This document shows positions 1 through 12,300 of a stretch of 64,000 nt of DNA, in pieces. The notes beneath the pieces were generated by a model. It did no database searches, was not told the DNA's origin, and saw only the letters and a program-made list of their open reading frames with translations. The DNA comes from Onchocerca volvulus. Lineage: Eukaryota; Nematoda; Chromadorea; Rhabditida; Onchocercidae. A program made the position numbers and the translations under genes. Each line of letters starts with the position of its first letter. Positions within the stretch are counted from its first letter, which is position 1. The stretch spans positions 186,001 to 250,000 of the forward strand of contig HG738143.1 in NCBI GenBank assembly GCA_000499405.2, written 5' to 3'.

Positions 1-304
1 ATTAAAGGAATCAAAATTAAAAAAATAAGTTTTTAAAATCTGAAAAATCTATGGAATAAATATTTCAAATTTATTAATTCATAAATTCCATCCGAAATTT
101 TCAACCCAATAATTTTAAGTATTTTATATCAAAAAATGATTTTTAGAATTAAAATAAATCATTTCAAAGATTCCATTCAATTCTCATCCCTATAATTTTA
201 ATATTTTGAAGATCGAAAAAAATTACTATTTATTTGATAATTAAAGTTATGAGTAAAATCAAGTAAAAAAAATTTAAAATTATTTTGATCTGTAGTCAAA
301 ATTT

Positions 305-720
305 TTGCAACTAAATAATATTCCGATTAAAAAACTCGAAAAATTCGAAATCAAATTAAATCAAAATCTATTTGAATATTTTAATTTACCGAAACATCTT
401 AATCGGAATATTCCGATCAAATTACTCAAATATTCGGATTCAAATAATATTCCGATCTGCATGCTGAATTATACTGATCAAATAATAATTCCAATTAAAA
501 TTTTGAGTATTTGTAATCAAGCAAATATTCTGATTAAACACTTAAGTAATCACGATTAAATAATGATCGGTTAAAATACTCAAGTATTTGTAATCAAATA
601 ATATTTCAATTAAAATACTTCGATATTTGTAATCAAATCTTATTTCGATTAAAAAAATAAAATATTCTTAATTGAATAATATTTCAATTAGAATACTCAA
701 ATAATACGATAGTATTCCAA
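305..720. repeat. Decayed ~40-bp tandem repeat
   Basis: Units built on AATAATATTTCAATTAAA plus a TACTCAAATATTTGTAAT-like half recur at about 37-43 base spacing, for example near 315, 445, 482, 594, 634 and 677. Because many units keep one frame open, an 84-codon open frame runs through part of it. I regard that frame as a by-product of the repeat: its residues are almost only N, I, K, L and it has no domain. Confidence 0.6.
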
Positions 721-1700
721 TTGAATTATTTGACTGGCTTAATTTCAATTGAATTAAGTATTTCAATTCAATTCGTGTATTTGTTTAATCATTTTGAATA
801 TTTAAATAAAAAAAAAAAAAAACCATTTTTTTCAGCTCCTAATTTATTTACTAATTTTCCCATTTAGTTCATCCTACAAATTCATTTCAAAAATTACAAA
901 TTCAATTAAAAACGAGAATTTTTTTTTTTTTAAAATGTTGTAAACTATTATTTTATCCTTTTTTTTTGTTTCCGCTATGATAATTTTTTTCTTAAATATT
1001 TAATTTAACTTTATTTTACAAAAAAAAATTAAATTGTGTATTTGATTTATTTTTATTTAATTATATATTTAATTATTAATTCTGTATTTGAAATTTAATC
1101 CGATATTTGATTCAGTTTTTCGTCTTTTTTTTTTCTTTATTTTTCTTTTTATTTCAATTTCAGCATTTCTTTTTTCGTATTCAAGAGAGATGAGATATTT
1201 TAAAATTGCCAGCAAATTTATCATCATTCTTTTTTTTTTTTTTTTTTTTCAATTCCAATTTGGTTTTTCATTCTTCTTTTTTCTTCCATTTCTCTTTTTT
1301 TTATTTTTCCACATTTTTTTTCCTTAATTTTCTTTCGTCATTTCTTCTTTTTTTTTTTTTTTTTTTTGTTATTTCATCTTTTCATCAAATTTCACATCAA
1401 TTTTTCCTTTTCATCAATTTCAAATTTTTGCTTTGCATCAAAATAAAAAAAAATAGGAATTTTCATACTTAATTTTTTTTTTTCACAAACAAAATTCATT
1501 TCAAATATCATTTAAAATTTTTAAAATGATGAATTTTGAGTATATAAACTATCAATCTTTTTTTATTTCGTTTTTTTTTTCTTTCTTATTCAATTTTTCT
1601 TTTCCTCACTTTTTTAATTTAATCAATAATTTTTGGTGGAAAAAAAAATTATAATCAAATAATCAAAAAAAAAAAAATAGTAGTAATTAATTAATTAAAA
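721..1700. other. AT-rich, pyrimidine-run intergenic DNA
   Basis: Long T-rich tracts (1100-1400, 1560-1620) create open frames coding runs of F and L. I see no splice-consistent coding sequence, RNA gene or mobile-element end here. Confidence 0.5.
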
Positions 1701-1709
1701 AACATGATT

Positions 1710-2250
1710 GACTTCCTTATCTGAAAAATTAAATTAATTATCCAGAAATTTCCAAACCAATTACTCGTTTTTATCTGGGAAAATCATAAATCAATTTTTC
1801 TTACTCTGCAAATTTGTAATCAATAGTATTGCTAAAATTCCCGAAAATTATGAGGTATTTTTTGTTCAAAAATTTATAATTAATTTCAAATTACTTCTTA
1901 TCCGTTATGATCATGATTAATTAAAATTACAATCAATTTTTGGCTCAAAAATTAATTGTAATTAATATCAAACTATAATTTTAATTGGCAAATCATAATT
2001 TGTAATCAATATTATTTCTGATCTCGGAAATTATGAGTAAAAATTTATAATTAATTTCAAAATTACTTCCTATCCGTTATAATCATAATTAATTAAAATT
2101 ATGACTAATTTTGTACTCAAAAGTTTGCAATTAATATCAATTTACTTCTTATCTGAAAAATTATGATTAGCTTTTTTATTCCCGAAATTTGTTATCAATT
2201 ATTTGAATGATTTTTTATTTCTTTTTTTTTTTTTTACCCGAAAAATCATG
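1710..2250. repeat. Degenerate AT-rich repeat, ~171-bp period
   Basis: The block AATTTATAATTAATTTCAAA followed by TTACTTC(T/C)TATCCGTTATGATCATGATTAA-like sequence is seen at 1871 and again at 2042, a spacing of 171 bases. Shorter echoes (CTTATCTGAAAAATTATGA) occur near 1720 and 2145. It looks like an old, diverged tandem array. Confidence 0.5.
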
Positions 2251-2378
2251 AATAATTTTTTACCCAAAATTTTTTATAAATTAACTTTGTTTTTTTTTTT
2301 TTTTTTTTTTTTTCAATTTAAATAAAAGAAATCAAATAAGAATTGAATATTTTTATTGACAAAGAAAACAGAAATTCA

Positions 2379-2460
2379 TCAAACGACAATATTTTTCTAT
2401 TAAATTGAGGAAAAAAAAATCAAACGACAATATTTTTCTATTAAATTGAGGAAAAAAAAA
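2379..2460. repeat. Two-copy 41-bp direct repeat
   Basis: The unit starting TCAAACGACAATATTTTTC and ending GAGGAAAAAAAA occurs at 2379 and 2420 with no visible change apart from A-run length. This is a recent tandem duplication in non-coding DNA. Confidence 0.85.
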
Positions 2461-2639
2461 TGGCGAAAATAGAACCGAATTGATATGATAATTTTGTGAT
2501 ATGATAATTAGAATAGAAATTTCGATTTAAGTGATATTATGATAATTTTGCTGTGACAGATAATTTTATCACATATAAATTTGGTGTTTTAAAACTATCA
2601 AAATATTAAAAATGGATTAATAAAATCTTCCTTTTTTTC

Positions 2640-3350
2640 CTCTTATCAAAATGAATTATTTCCGGATTTCAAGAATTGTTTCCGGATTTCAACCGGAAAT
2701 AATAGGATAGAATAGATTTAATTCCAATAATATTAGATTATTTCAAATAATCCAATTAATTATTGGATTTCTTATTAAAAGAATTCGGATGATTTTTTGA
2801 ATTACACGCAAACTAAAATGATTGATTGTTATAGAATTGCTTCAATTTCAAATTTATCACTTTCTTCGAAATAATCCAATTAATTATTAGATTTTTTTTT
2901 GTTCTTTTAAATGATTTAGATTGCTTCCCGAATTTCACATGAACTGATTGATAGAAATAAAATCGATTTAATTGGAATTAATTTAAAAAATAATAATAAT
3001 CTAATTAATTATCAAATTTTTGTATTAAAATGAATTCGAATATATCCGGATTTCATATAATCTGAATGATAGGCACGTAACTGATTCAATTACAAAGATA
3101 TCAGATTCCTCAAATAATTCAACTAATTATCAAATTCTTATTAAGAATAAATTATGATAATATTTCTTGAATTTCATGTAAATTAATTGACAGGTATAGA
3201 ATTTCTCTTTTACTTCAAAAATATTTATGAATAGAAAACAATTTTTTTGAAATCTAAAACTTAAAAACTAAAATTAAGAATTAAGAATCCGACGCAATTA
3301 TCAATGATATCAAATTTCTCAAATGAACCAACTAATAATCAAATTTCTCA
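2640..3350. repeat. Degenerate ~120-130-bp tandem repeat
   Basis: The landmark AATAATCCAATTAATTATTG and variants recurs near 2739, 2870, 2995, 3112 and 3325. Each is followed after about 50 bases by a GAATTTCATGTAAACTGATTG-like block. The spacing of 115-135 bases and the ordered landmarks indicate about five decayed units. Confidence 0.55.
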
Positions 3351-3759
3351 TTTTATGCCTGTTAACGATAATTAAAATATCAAAATAGAATTATAATTAT
3401 TTTTGAGCTAAAAATGGAATAAAAAAAAAAAATGATAATTGGAAATGAATATTTTTGAAAAAGAATTTTTGATGTATTATTACTTTTAATAATAATATGG
3501 ATCATATAGCCTTAAGGCTTATTTTATACTTGGCTATTTTTAAAACATAGAAAAATAAGCCTATTATTTATTCTATTACAATAAAATTCGAATTAATTAT
3601 GCAAATTTTTGTTATCCAAATTTTAACAAGTTAATTAATTAAGGCTGTTTTTTAATTGGATATGAAATAGATCGTCATTTATTAAAAAGAATTAAAAAAT
3701 AAAAATGATATAAAAATAAATCGTAAAATTATGATTTCAATTTTATTGGAATATTTTTG

Positions 3760-3842
3760 TTATTTGGAAAAATTTTTCATTAATTAATAAGCTGATTAAT
3801 GTTATTTGGAGAAATTTTTTATTAATTAATAAGTTAATTAAT
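3760..3842. repeat. Two-copy 41-bp direct repeat
   Basis: GTTATTTGGA(A/G)AAATTTTT followed by ATTAATTAATAAG(C/T)T is present at 3760 and 3801. Only a few bases differ. Non-coding. Confidence 0.75.
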
Positions 3843-6380
3843 ATTTTCACATTTATTATTTTAAAATTTTTACATACAATACATAATGTTTTACTAAAGT
3901 AAACATATATAATAATCCAACAATTTAATTATTAAATAATTCATTTCAGTATTTCATTTTCAATTTTTTTTTTTCTAAAATGTAATATAAAATGTTTCAT
4001 AATAATAAATATTATTATCGATTTCTTCAAAATTCGGAATTATCATATTTCGAATTCTTCAAACTATTTGAATCGATATTTGAAATAAACACTTCATCCC
4101 TTTTCTTCTGTTTCAAAAAAAATGTTCAAGAAGAAAATAGTTTCACATAATTTTCCGCAAATTAAATAATTTAAAATTTCATAATTTAAAAACTAGAACT
4201 AAAAATAAACAAAATTTTTAATTTCCAAAAATTTTTTTTAGGGCTTTAATTTCTTAATTTTATCCTATTTACAAATATAATTTGAAAGAAATCGTAATTT
4301 TTTTCCTTCTCAAGATATGATTATACAAATTATAACGAAATATCCTATATCAATATTTTATAAATGGATGAAACAAAATTAATTTAAATTTGATTAATTC
4401 CATTTTTCACTTTTTTTTTTGAATTTAAAATTATATATAACTTCTTTGTTTTCTTATTTTTAATCAGACATCATATTTATTTACTTACTTTATTTTCCTT
4501 TTTCCTTCTTATCCTTCATATAAGCAAAAAAACAAAAAACAAAATGAAACATAAAATGGATGAAAATGATAAAAATTTGTGCTTTGTCATCCGTTTAATA
4601 ATATTTCAAATAAATTCGAATGAAATTTGGATCAATTTCCCCTTAATTTCCTTTTCTTCTTTTTTTTTTTTTTTTTTTTTCAAAATTTTCTGTACAAAAA
4701 ATAGACATTCGAATCTTTATACCTATAATTTTTTTATAATTTCCTTTTAAAAAAAAAAAAAAAAAAAAAAACGAAATTATATATTCAAAAATATCAATTC
4801 TAACTTTTACAAAACAATTCCAAATTTGTTTTTTTTAATGTCAATTGAACATTTTAAAACTATATTTATCATTTGATCGATTATTTCTTTTTCTCTTTAT
4901 GATTGATGGGATTTTTTTCCTTTTTTTTTTCTAAATAAATTACGATGCTTGCACAAAGTTTGCATTTTTTTTTTTTTTTTTTGTATTAAAAACAAAATCC
5001 TTACCGGAAATAATTTTTCAAGTATCAACACAAAATACTTTCATTCGATAATTCACTTTTCCATTTCTTTTTGAAAAAAATGAAATTTTTTCTTTTCAGC
5101 AAACTTTAGTAATTATAATTATGATTATTATAGCTCGGATAATATCGAGGTATCTTATCATGGAAGCATTTTTTTCGTATTTTAAAAATAAATTCATGTT
5201 TATTTAACATAATATGCAAATATAGAAGAATCATTAGGAAAAATTTAATTTAAACGCTAAGCAATGAGAACAAATTTAAATTTAAAATTAACAGTAAAAT
5301 TTAAATTTAAAATTAACAGTAACCATGTGCCACTTACTAACTAACTATAATATATTGATAAAACATTCCAAATCTTTTAAATATCGAAAAAAAAAAAACA
5401 GGGAGTTGGCATCATTAGAAATGATAGAACTTCTGAAAATACAAGATGAAGATTTCCAAATGAAGACATTTATTTTTCAAAAAAAAAAAAATTTCCAAGC
5501 ACTTTAAGAATTCTGAGAGAGCCTTGAGATGAATTTAAAAGTTGGTCCATACCGTAAGAAGAGTTATCATTTTCAAAATTCAAATTAGTAGTTAAATTAT
5601 GAAAATTTTCGAATATAAAATGTTACATACAGTTTTCCTGAATCTGAAAAAAATCCATAAATTGTCCAAACAAGACATGTTTTAAAGAGACTATGAAAAC
5701 TTAAGAATTAGAAGAATAAAATAATGAAAATTTACGTAAGGAATAAAACTATTTAAGTGGAGGGAAACAAAAAAGTCCATTTAAAAACATTGCTTGCAAT
5801 TTCAAAACATTTTCATTGTTTTTAAACATATTTTTAATTGTAAATTAACATATTTTTAATTTTTTACCTGTCTTTTTATTATTCATTTGTACCGCTACAA
5901 TATCTTTTGGAATTTTCTGTATTGTGCTTTTAATTACTGATTTCTTCTCAAGGACGGTAAATTACTTTCTATAGCTATATCTTAGATCAACTATAACTGT
6001 CAGATGTTAAATAAAAGAAATTAAAGAAAAAGTTGAAAGGTATGATTATCAGATTAAAATAAAAATGATTAAGGCAATTTCATTGAGATAAATAACAAAT
6101 AAAGCATCATCATGTATCATAAATCGTAAATTTTTTTGTTGAAAGGTTGCATTCTTTTAGCTCGTACCAATTAAATACTTCAATAGATTTGTGAAAAAAT
6201 TCTGAAAATATTAAATTACAAAAACAGTATAATTGCAAACAGATTGAGAAAGAAAAGTTAATATTTGGCTTCATAAATAACAATAAGCTTTCATATTGAT
6301 CTCAAATTATAAGCTTGATAGATAAAATCAATCAATTGAAATTTTCCAATAAAATAAAAATTAAAAAGAGAAAAAACTTT
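3843..6380. other. AT-rich intergenic DNA
   Basis: I see no convincing gene. A two-copy 27-bp repeat (TTTAAATTTAAAATTAACAG) lies at about 5275-5322. Short open frames at 4544-4750 and 5325-5507 are low-complexity K/F/N-rich with no family signature. The terminal exon of the GCP gene to the right may lie in its last few hundred bases, but I could not place it. Confidence 0.4.
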
Positions 6381-6383
6381 TAC

Positions 6384-9300
6384 CTAGTATGTAGTTGACC
6401 ATATGCATTATTATTATTTGGCTTGGAAAGAAGAGAATACATTTTTCCAAGGTATTTATTCCATTTTTGTATTGATTGGTCATATTTCTGAAGAAATCAC
6501 AATAATTACACAAAATATTGCCAAATTTTAATTGAACTATTTAGAGATGATCCTAATTTTTCTAACGAAATAGAAATATTTTAATATAAAAATGAAATAA
6601 TTACTTAAATCGAAGTGTTCTACAGAGATCATGCTTAGTTCTTCTCTCATATTATTTTGATCTTTTTCTAATTCATAAAGTCATATTAAAAAGATTATCG
6701 ATCATTCAACTACATCTCCAGCTTAGGCAGAATGTTATTTATCAAATTTAGAAAAAAATAAATAAAAAACTTAAATCTAATTTCCAGTAAACAAATAAAT
6801 TGAATCAGGACTAAACATGTCCCAGTCAATAAATATGATGACCTGTATAATAATATGAAACAAATGCTATGAGTTAAAATAATTATAAATTTTCAATTTA
6901 TGTGAAATATTAAATCCAGAAATGAAACGTACAACTTCGCCGGTCGTAAAATTTTGGATGACGGTAACCAAATTCGAAAGCAAATCCATAAACTCCGGAT
7001 CCGGCAAGAAACACTGAGCCATTGTATCGGCAAAAAAGGAATTTTGGAATGACAATATTTCTTCAAGACTTGCTGACTGAAAAGAATCAATCGATCCATT
7101 ATTTCAAATTGAACTGAATTGAATTATTTCTTTTTCATCTACAAAATAATTTACAATTATCATAATACTAACAATGAAATATTTTAGACGAAAAACATTT
7201 GACACTTCGCCTTAAAAATTTATCTAATAGATAAAAGAAGAATCTTATCAAAACTCATTTAAATACTAAAAATTATTTAAAAAGTATGTAAGAACTAACT
7301 TTTGATAATTTGCCAAGGAAAATATCCCACAAACGAGGTACAACATATACAGAACAATGCAAATTATAGGCATTCAAAAAATGAAGCATTTCTTCGAGCA
7401 AATGCCTTTCATTAAGCGTCACTAAATCAATACTCATTTGTTTGCTGCAAAATAAAAATAATGTGAATATAAGATATAGATATAATCTTTTAAATATATT
7501 TAAAATTTGGGCAAGACTTAAGATTGAAATATCTATAAAATCACAAAAATTATAAAGTGTGACTGAATCTCCTTATGTTTGCTTGAATATATCTTCTCCA
7601 TTTCTAAACATATAAACAGAGACAAGACTGATCAAACAATACTACGATAAGCTTACTGAAATACTTATTTTAGAAATACTAAAATACAAGTAAGGGAGTC
7701 TATAGTAGATTTATTGAGTTTAATTCAAAATCCTACAACTAAAATACTTTGTTAAATTAAAATAATTTGCTAATTAAAAGAGGTAATTAGATAGAATACA
7801 TTTAATTTTTTTTTACACAATTTAACTCAGAATCCTAGACTAGAAATAAAAAATTGAAACATACAAAAAGTCATATTTTAACTGATATTTTCATTTGCTC
7901 CATAATATAAAACTCCTACATTCGTTCACCAAGTATTATTTTCTATATCCCAGAAATATAACTTAGTGCCATTATTTCCTACCGCGAAACCCCGGTACAG
8001 TAGCTGCCTCATAACAGGCATACAGGCACATATACGTATCAAAAAATAACATAAGCAATGAAACGATCATATGAAATATAAAATATATACCAATGATATG
8101 GAAAATTTTAATAACATGGTAACATCCCGATAATTAATCCATTTTACATAATTCAACTCAGGATTAATAATAGTAGTAGTATAATGATAATAATCACAAA
8201 CGTGCAAATTTGAGTAGTAGCATTGAAAAGATAAAAAAATATCCGAAAAAGGAGATTATAATAAAGCAGTATCCGCGATGGAAAAACAAGCGATAACGGT
8301 GAATCGACATTAATATGAATTGACAATGCATCCAGTCCATTTTTACTTTCAATTGCATCGAAATCTATAAAAATTGTTGACTTAACTGTCCAAAAATCAC
8401 CATGAAAAAAGCTTCAATTGCAAAAAAATCCGATGTGAAATTCATCAAATTTCTATATTTCATATCAAAATTAAATATTAATTATTAAATTAATCTTCCA
8501 ATCCCACTGACCTAAAAAGCAAGATTTTTTTGATACTTTACTGATTACTATTAAAATCTAACTTTGACTGTAATTGTTATTTCTATAAATGACAAAAAAC
8601 TATTTCATATATTATCCCGTAAAGCAAATGCAATTAAACATCATCAGTTCTTCAAAAATAATGACTCACCTGTCCGTAATTTGTTCCTTTGGTCAATTTT
8701 GCCACTAATTAGACGTAATGATGTAAACACATCGTACTTCTCCAGAACAGGTCTTAAACGATAATGATAATAAATGAAGAAATTTTAAAGAAAAATCAAC
8801 ATATTCTAAGAAAGACACTAAATTAAATAACCGAATTATTTAATAATTTCATACTAAAAATACTACAAAACTAACCTAAATATATGTCGATGTTTGTCGA
8901 AATGTAAAGTGGAACAGTCTATAGCTTCTTCAAATAATATTTGCAATTTCTTTATTGATATATCTGAAATTCGTCACGTAAATAACTACAGTTAATTTCA
9001 TGCTATTTCAAATATGCCATTATATAGAGTAAATATAAATATGCCATTTTATAAAGCAATATGCCATTATATTTTATTAATCTTCTAACTGCAACCATAC
9101 CTAATTATTATATTTTATCAGGATATTATTATTTAATACATTAATTTTTCTGTTACGAAATAAAATAACACAAATTCATATTAACATGACATTCGAATCC
9201 CGAAGCTAGAGCAAATCTTTTCAAAATTATTAAATACGAGCATCAATGAAATCCCATTGTCAAGCAAAATCATCAGCAGCTTATTTAAGATTTGAATCAG

Positions 9301-12300
9301 TGCAAATCGAAACTCTCATCGTTTTGGGTGCTTTTGAACGGATCAAAATTACCTCGAACAGAACTAATCAGTATATCTCGAGATAATTCATAGAATGAAA
9401 CTAGCCAATCGGAGCGTTGTAAGAGAAGAAAATTATGAAGTGATCTGTAATACGATTTAAAAAGCATATTCTTGCTGGAAGAAATAGTAAAACCTCAAAA
9501 ATTAGGCAGAAAATCAATTATGATGCGAATATCTTTAACTAGTTATCAATCAAAACAATCGAAGGAAAGTATCGTCTAATTAACTTAAAAATTACTCGAA
9601 ATACTCATCCAAACCGAACTGTTTACGCAAAATTTGAACCAAATCTTTGCTTGCTTTTAGCCGAGCTTTCTTGACTTCACGTACAACATCATCAACCTTA
9701 AAAAAAATCTTTAAAATACAAAAACAAACATCATTTTAATAATACCTGATCAATGCACAATAAGTCAGAAAATTATGATAAAATCCTCAAAAACGAACAT
9801 TTTTTCGCTTCCATTCTTCTAGCTCTTCTTCTTCACCAATTCGTTCATCATCAAATGCTGTAGTCGCACCTGTAAAAATAAAATTTGGAATCATTAGTGT
9901 AAATGTGCTTTAAATTTTGTGCATGACTGAAATGCATGAAATTCTTTTTAAGATTCGTTAGCAGTCATAAACATGATAGTGTTGATATTGATAAGCAGTG
10001 ATGTAGGAAAAATTCTCATCTACTGATTGTCGTTAAAATTTTTTTGTTTGAAAAAAATTTTATTCTTCTAAAAATATAAGAAACAAATAAAGAAATTCTT
10101 GTTCAAAAACAATTAGCATAAATATAAGTAAATGTGTGCTAAAAACTTCATGGCCATAAAACTTATTTATTTACAAATCAATTTAGTAAGCAAAATATGT
10201 CATACGCATCACATGATATATCTCATATAAAAAATGTTCGAATATATTGCTTGTTTTTTTTGCTTGTTTCATATAGTTAAATTCACTCATTAATTAAGTT
10301 CATAATATTGCCTTTTATCAGTAATACCTACAGGTTATCAGGACTAATTCTATTATAATAACGCTCAAAAATATCTAATGTTATAAGTAACATGCTCAAC
10401 TCTTTAGGCATACTAAAATTGACTTGAGTCGATTGCTTTCTATATTTATAACAGTATGAATTTAACTATATGAAACAAGCAAAAAAACAAACAATACATT
10501 TGAAATCTTTTATATGATATATTATATGAAGCATAGAGTATATCCTACTTACCAAATGTAAAAAAAAGTAAGTCAGATTAAGCTAAAAGTATAATATGCT
10601 GATATTTGTATACGATACATGGTACATATTAACTGATATCTAAATGATACACGTATAAAGCAAATGTTTTCTTAAGATGGGAATCTTTGCGATTCATAAA
10701 ATATATTTGACAAGATTTTACCTTTGATCATCTCAGCAATGTTCAGATATGTACCACATTTTAAAATATCTTCAAAAGCAGGTTCTAATTGTAATGGACA
10801 CAAAGCTTTCACAACACAAAATCGATCATCAAAGCTGGAAAAAACGAATTAAATTTTAATAGTTTTTTAAATTAGACTGAGTTAATTCTGTTTAATTCTA
10901 TAGCATATACATTATTGAAATTAGAAATGAAGCTCATCAGTTTAAATTTATACAACAGACAGAAATTACATACTTATTTGAGCCATCACCAAAGATGCCA
11001 TCATCTTCAGAGACAATATCCGATTTTGTAAACATTTTCGAGCTATTAAGATCCCAAATCATAAACTGAAATAGAGAAAATATAAAAACAAGGGAAGTAG
11101 AAAAGTGACGATTGGAACGTCATTATTCTGAAAAAAAAATTTTTTATATGCCAAATTGGATTGTTCAAAATGACTAACATATTAATTTCGTGCTTTTGAA
11201 ACAAACAAACATCAAATTAAAAATATTTAATTTTAATGTATTAGACGGGATAAAATCAAATTCTCTGTTAATTCTAAACTATAAAAATCTATGAAATAAA
11301 ACAAACGTCATGACAGTAATCCTGAATTTTCCCATAGCGTATCCACCAAAACAATAGCTCGAAATATTGTTCCAATCCAGCTAATTCAAATTTTTGCAAC
11401 ATATCACGAGTTGTCGGTGATACACATTTTCGTATTTGTTCTGCTAGTAACGATAATACTTCACCGCCCACAAGATCTTCCTATAACAAAAACGATTATT
11501 ATCGATTTCAGTTACCAACGATCGATTATCATCACCACTGATGAACGCCAATCAATTCAGTATTTCCTAATTAAAACAACATCCCAATCTCACATTAAAA
11601 AAGCAATCAAACGCATAATCAGCATGAAGTCTTCATTATTTAAATAAATATTTGAAAAACAATACATTAAGTGTTTAAGTAGACGACAAGAAACAATAAT
11701 CTAAAGACAACTTAACTGGCAAGAAAATGCCAAAAAATTTGCTAAATTGATTTAATTCTGAATGAAACTCATATCTTTGATAAGCATATTCTCCTTTTTA
11801 TCTCTTTTTTGTTTCATTTCAAATTTTTATTTCTGATTTCAAAATTAAAATAATCGCTAAAACCAAATTATCGATGGTATATCACTTTGTACCATCGATA
11901 ATTCGAATTTCCGCATAATTTCAAATACTTGTTTTTCAATTTATTTCCGGTTCTTTTAATATTACTTGATATATCTAAATTCAATCTGTCAATTGTAATC
12001 CTTACTTCAATCATAACTTACCATAGTATTTCAAAAAAAAAAAAAGGAAAAAAAAAACAAGCAGCAGGAATCATTGGTTAATATAACTAGGACTTCAAAC
12101 TTTAAATCTGATTAAAGTTTACTATTTTTATCATAAAGAAAACCTTTCCATAGTACCTTAATTATGGTTGAAAGTACAACATTCAGCTGTTTCGTTATTT
12201 GTATATATGGACGCATGTATGTGGCAACTTCTGCAAGAGTCAATGATTTTTGATCACTTCGATTCTCGAGTTCCAACTTAACTAATAAAGGCATTATTTC

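Noticed and set aside
1088..1472. Two overlapping F/L-rich open frames
   Set aside because: They are produced by poly-T tracts; there are no domains, introns or codon variety.
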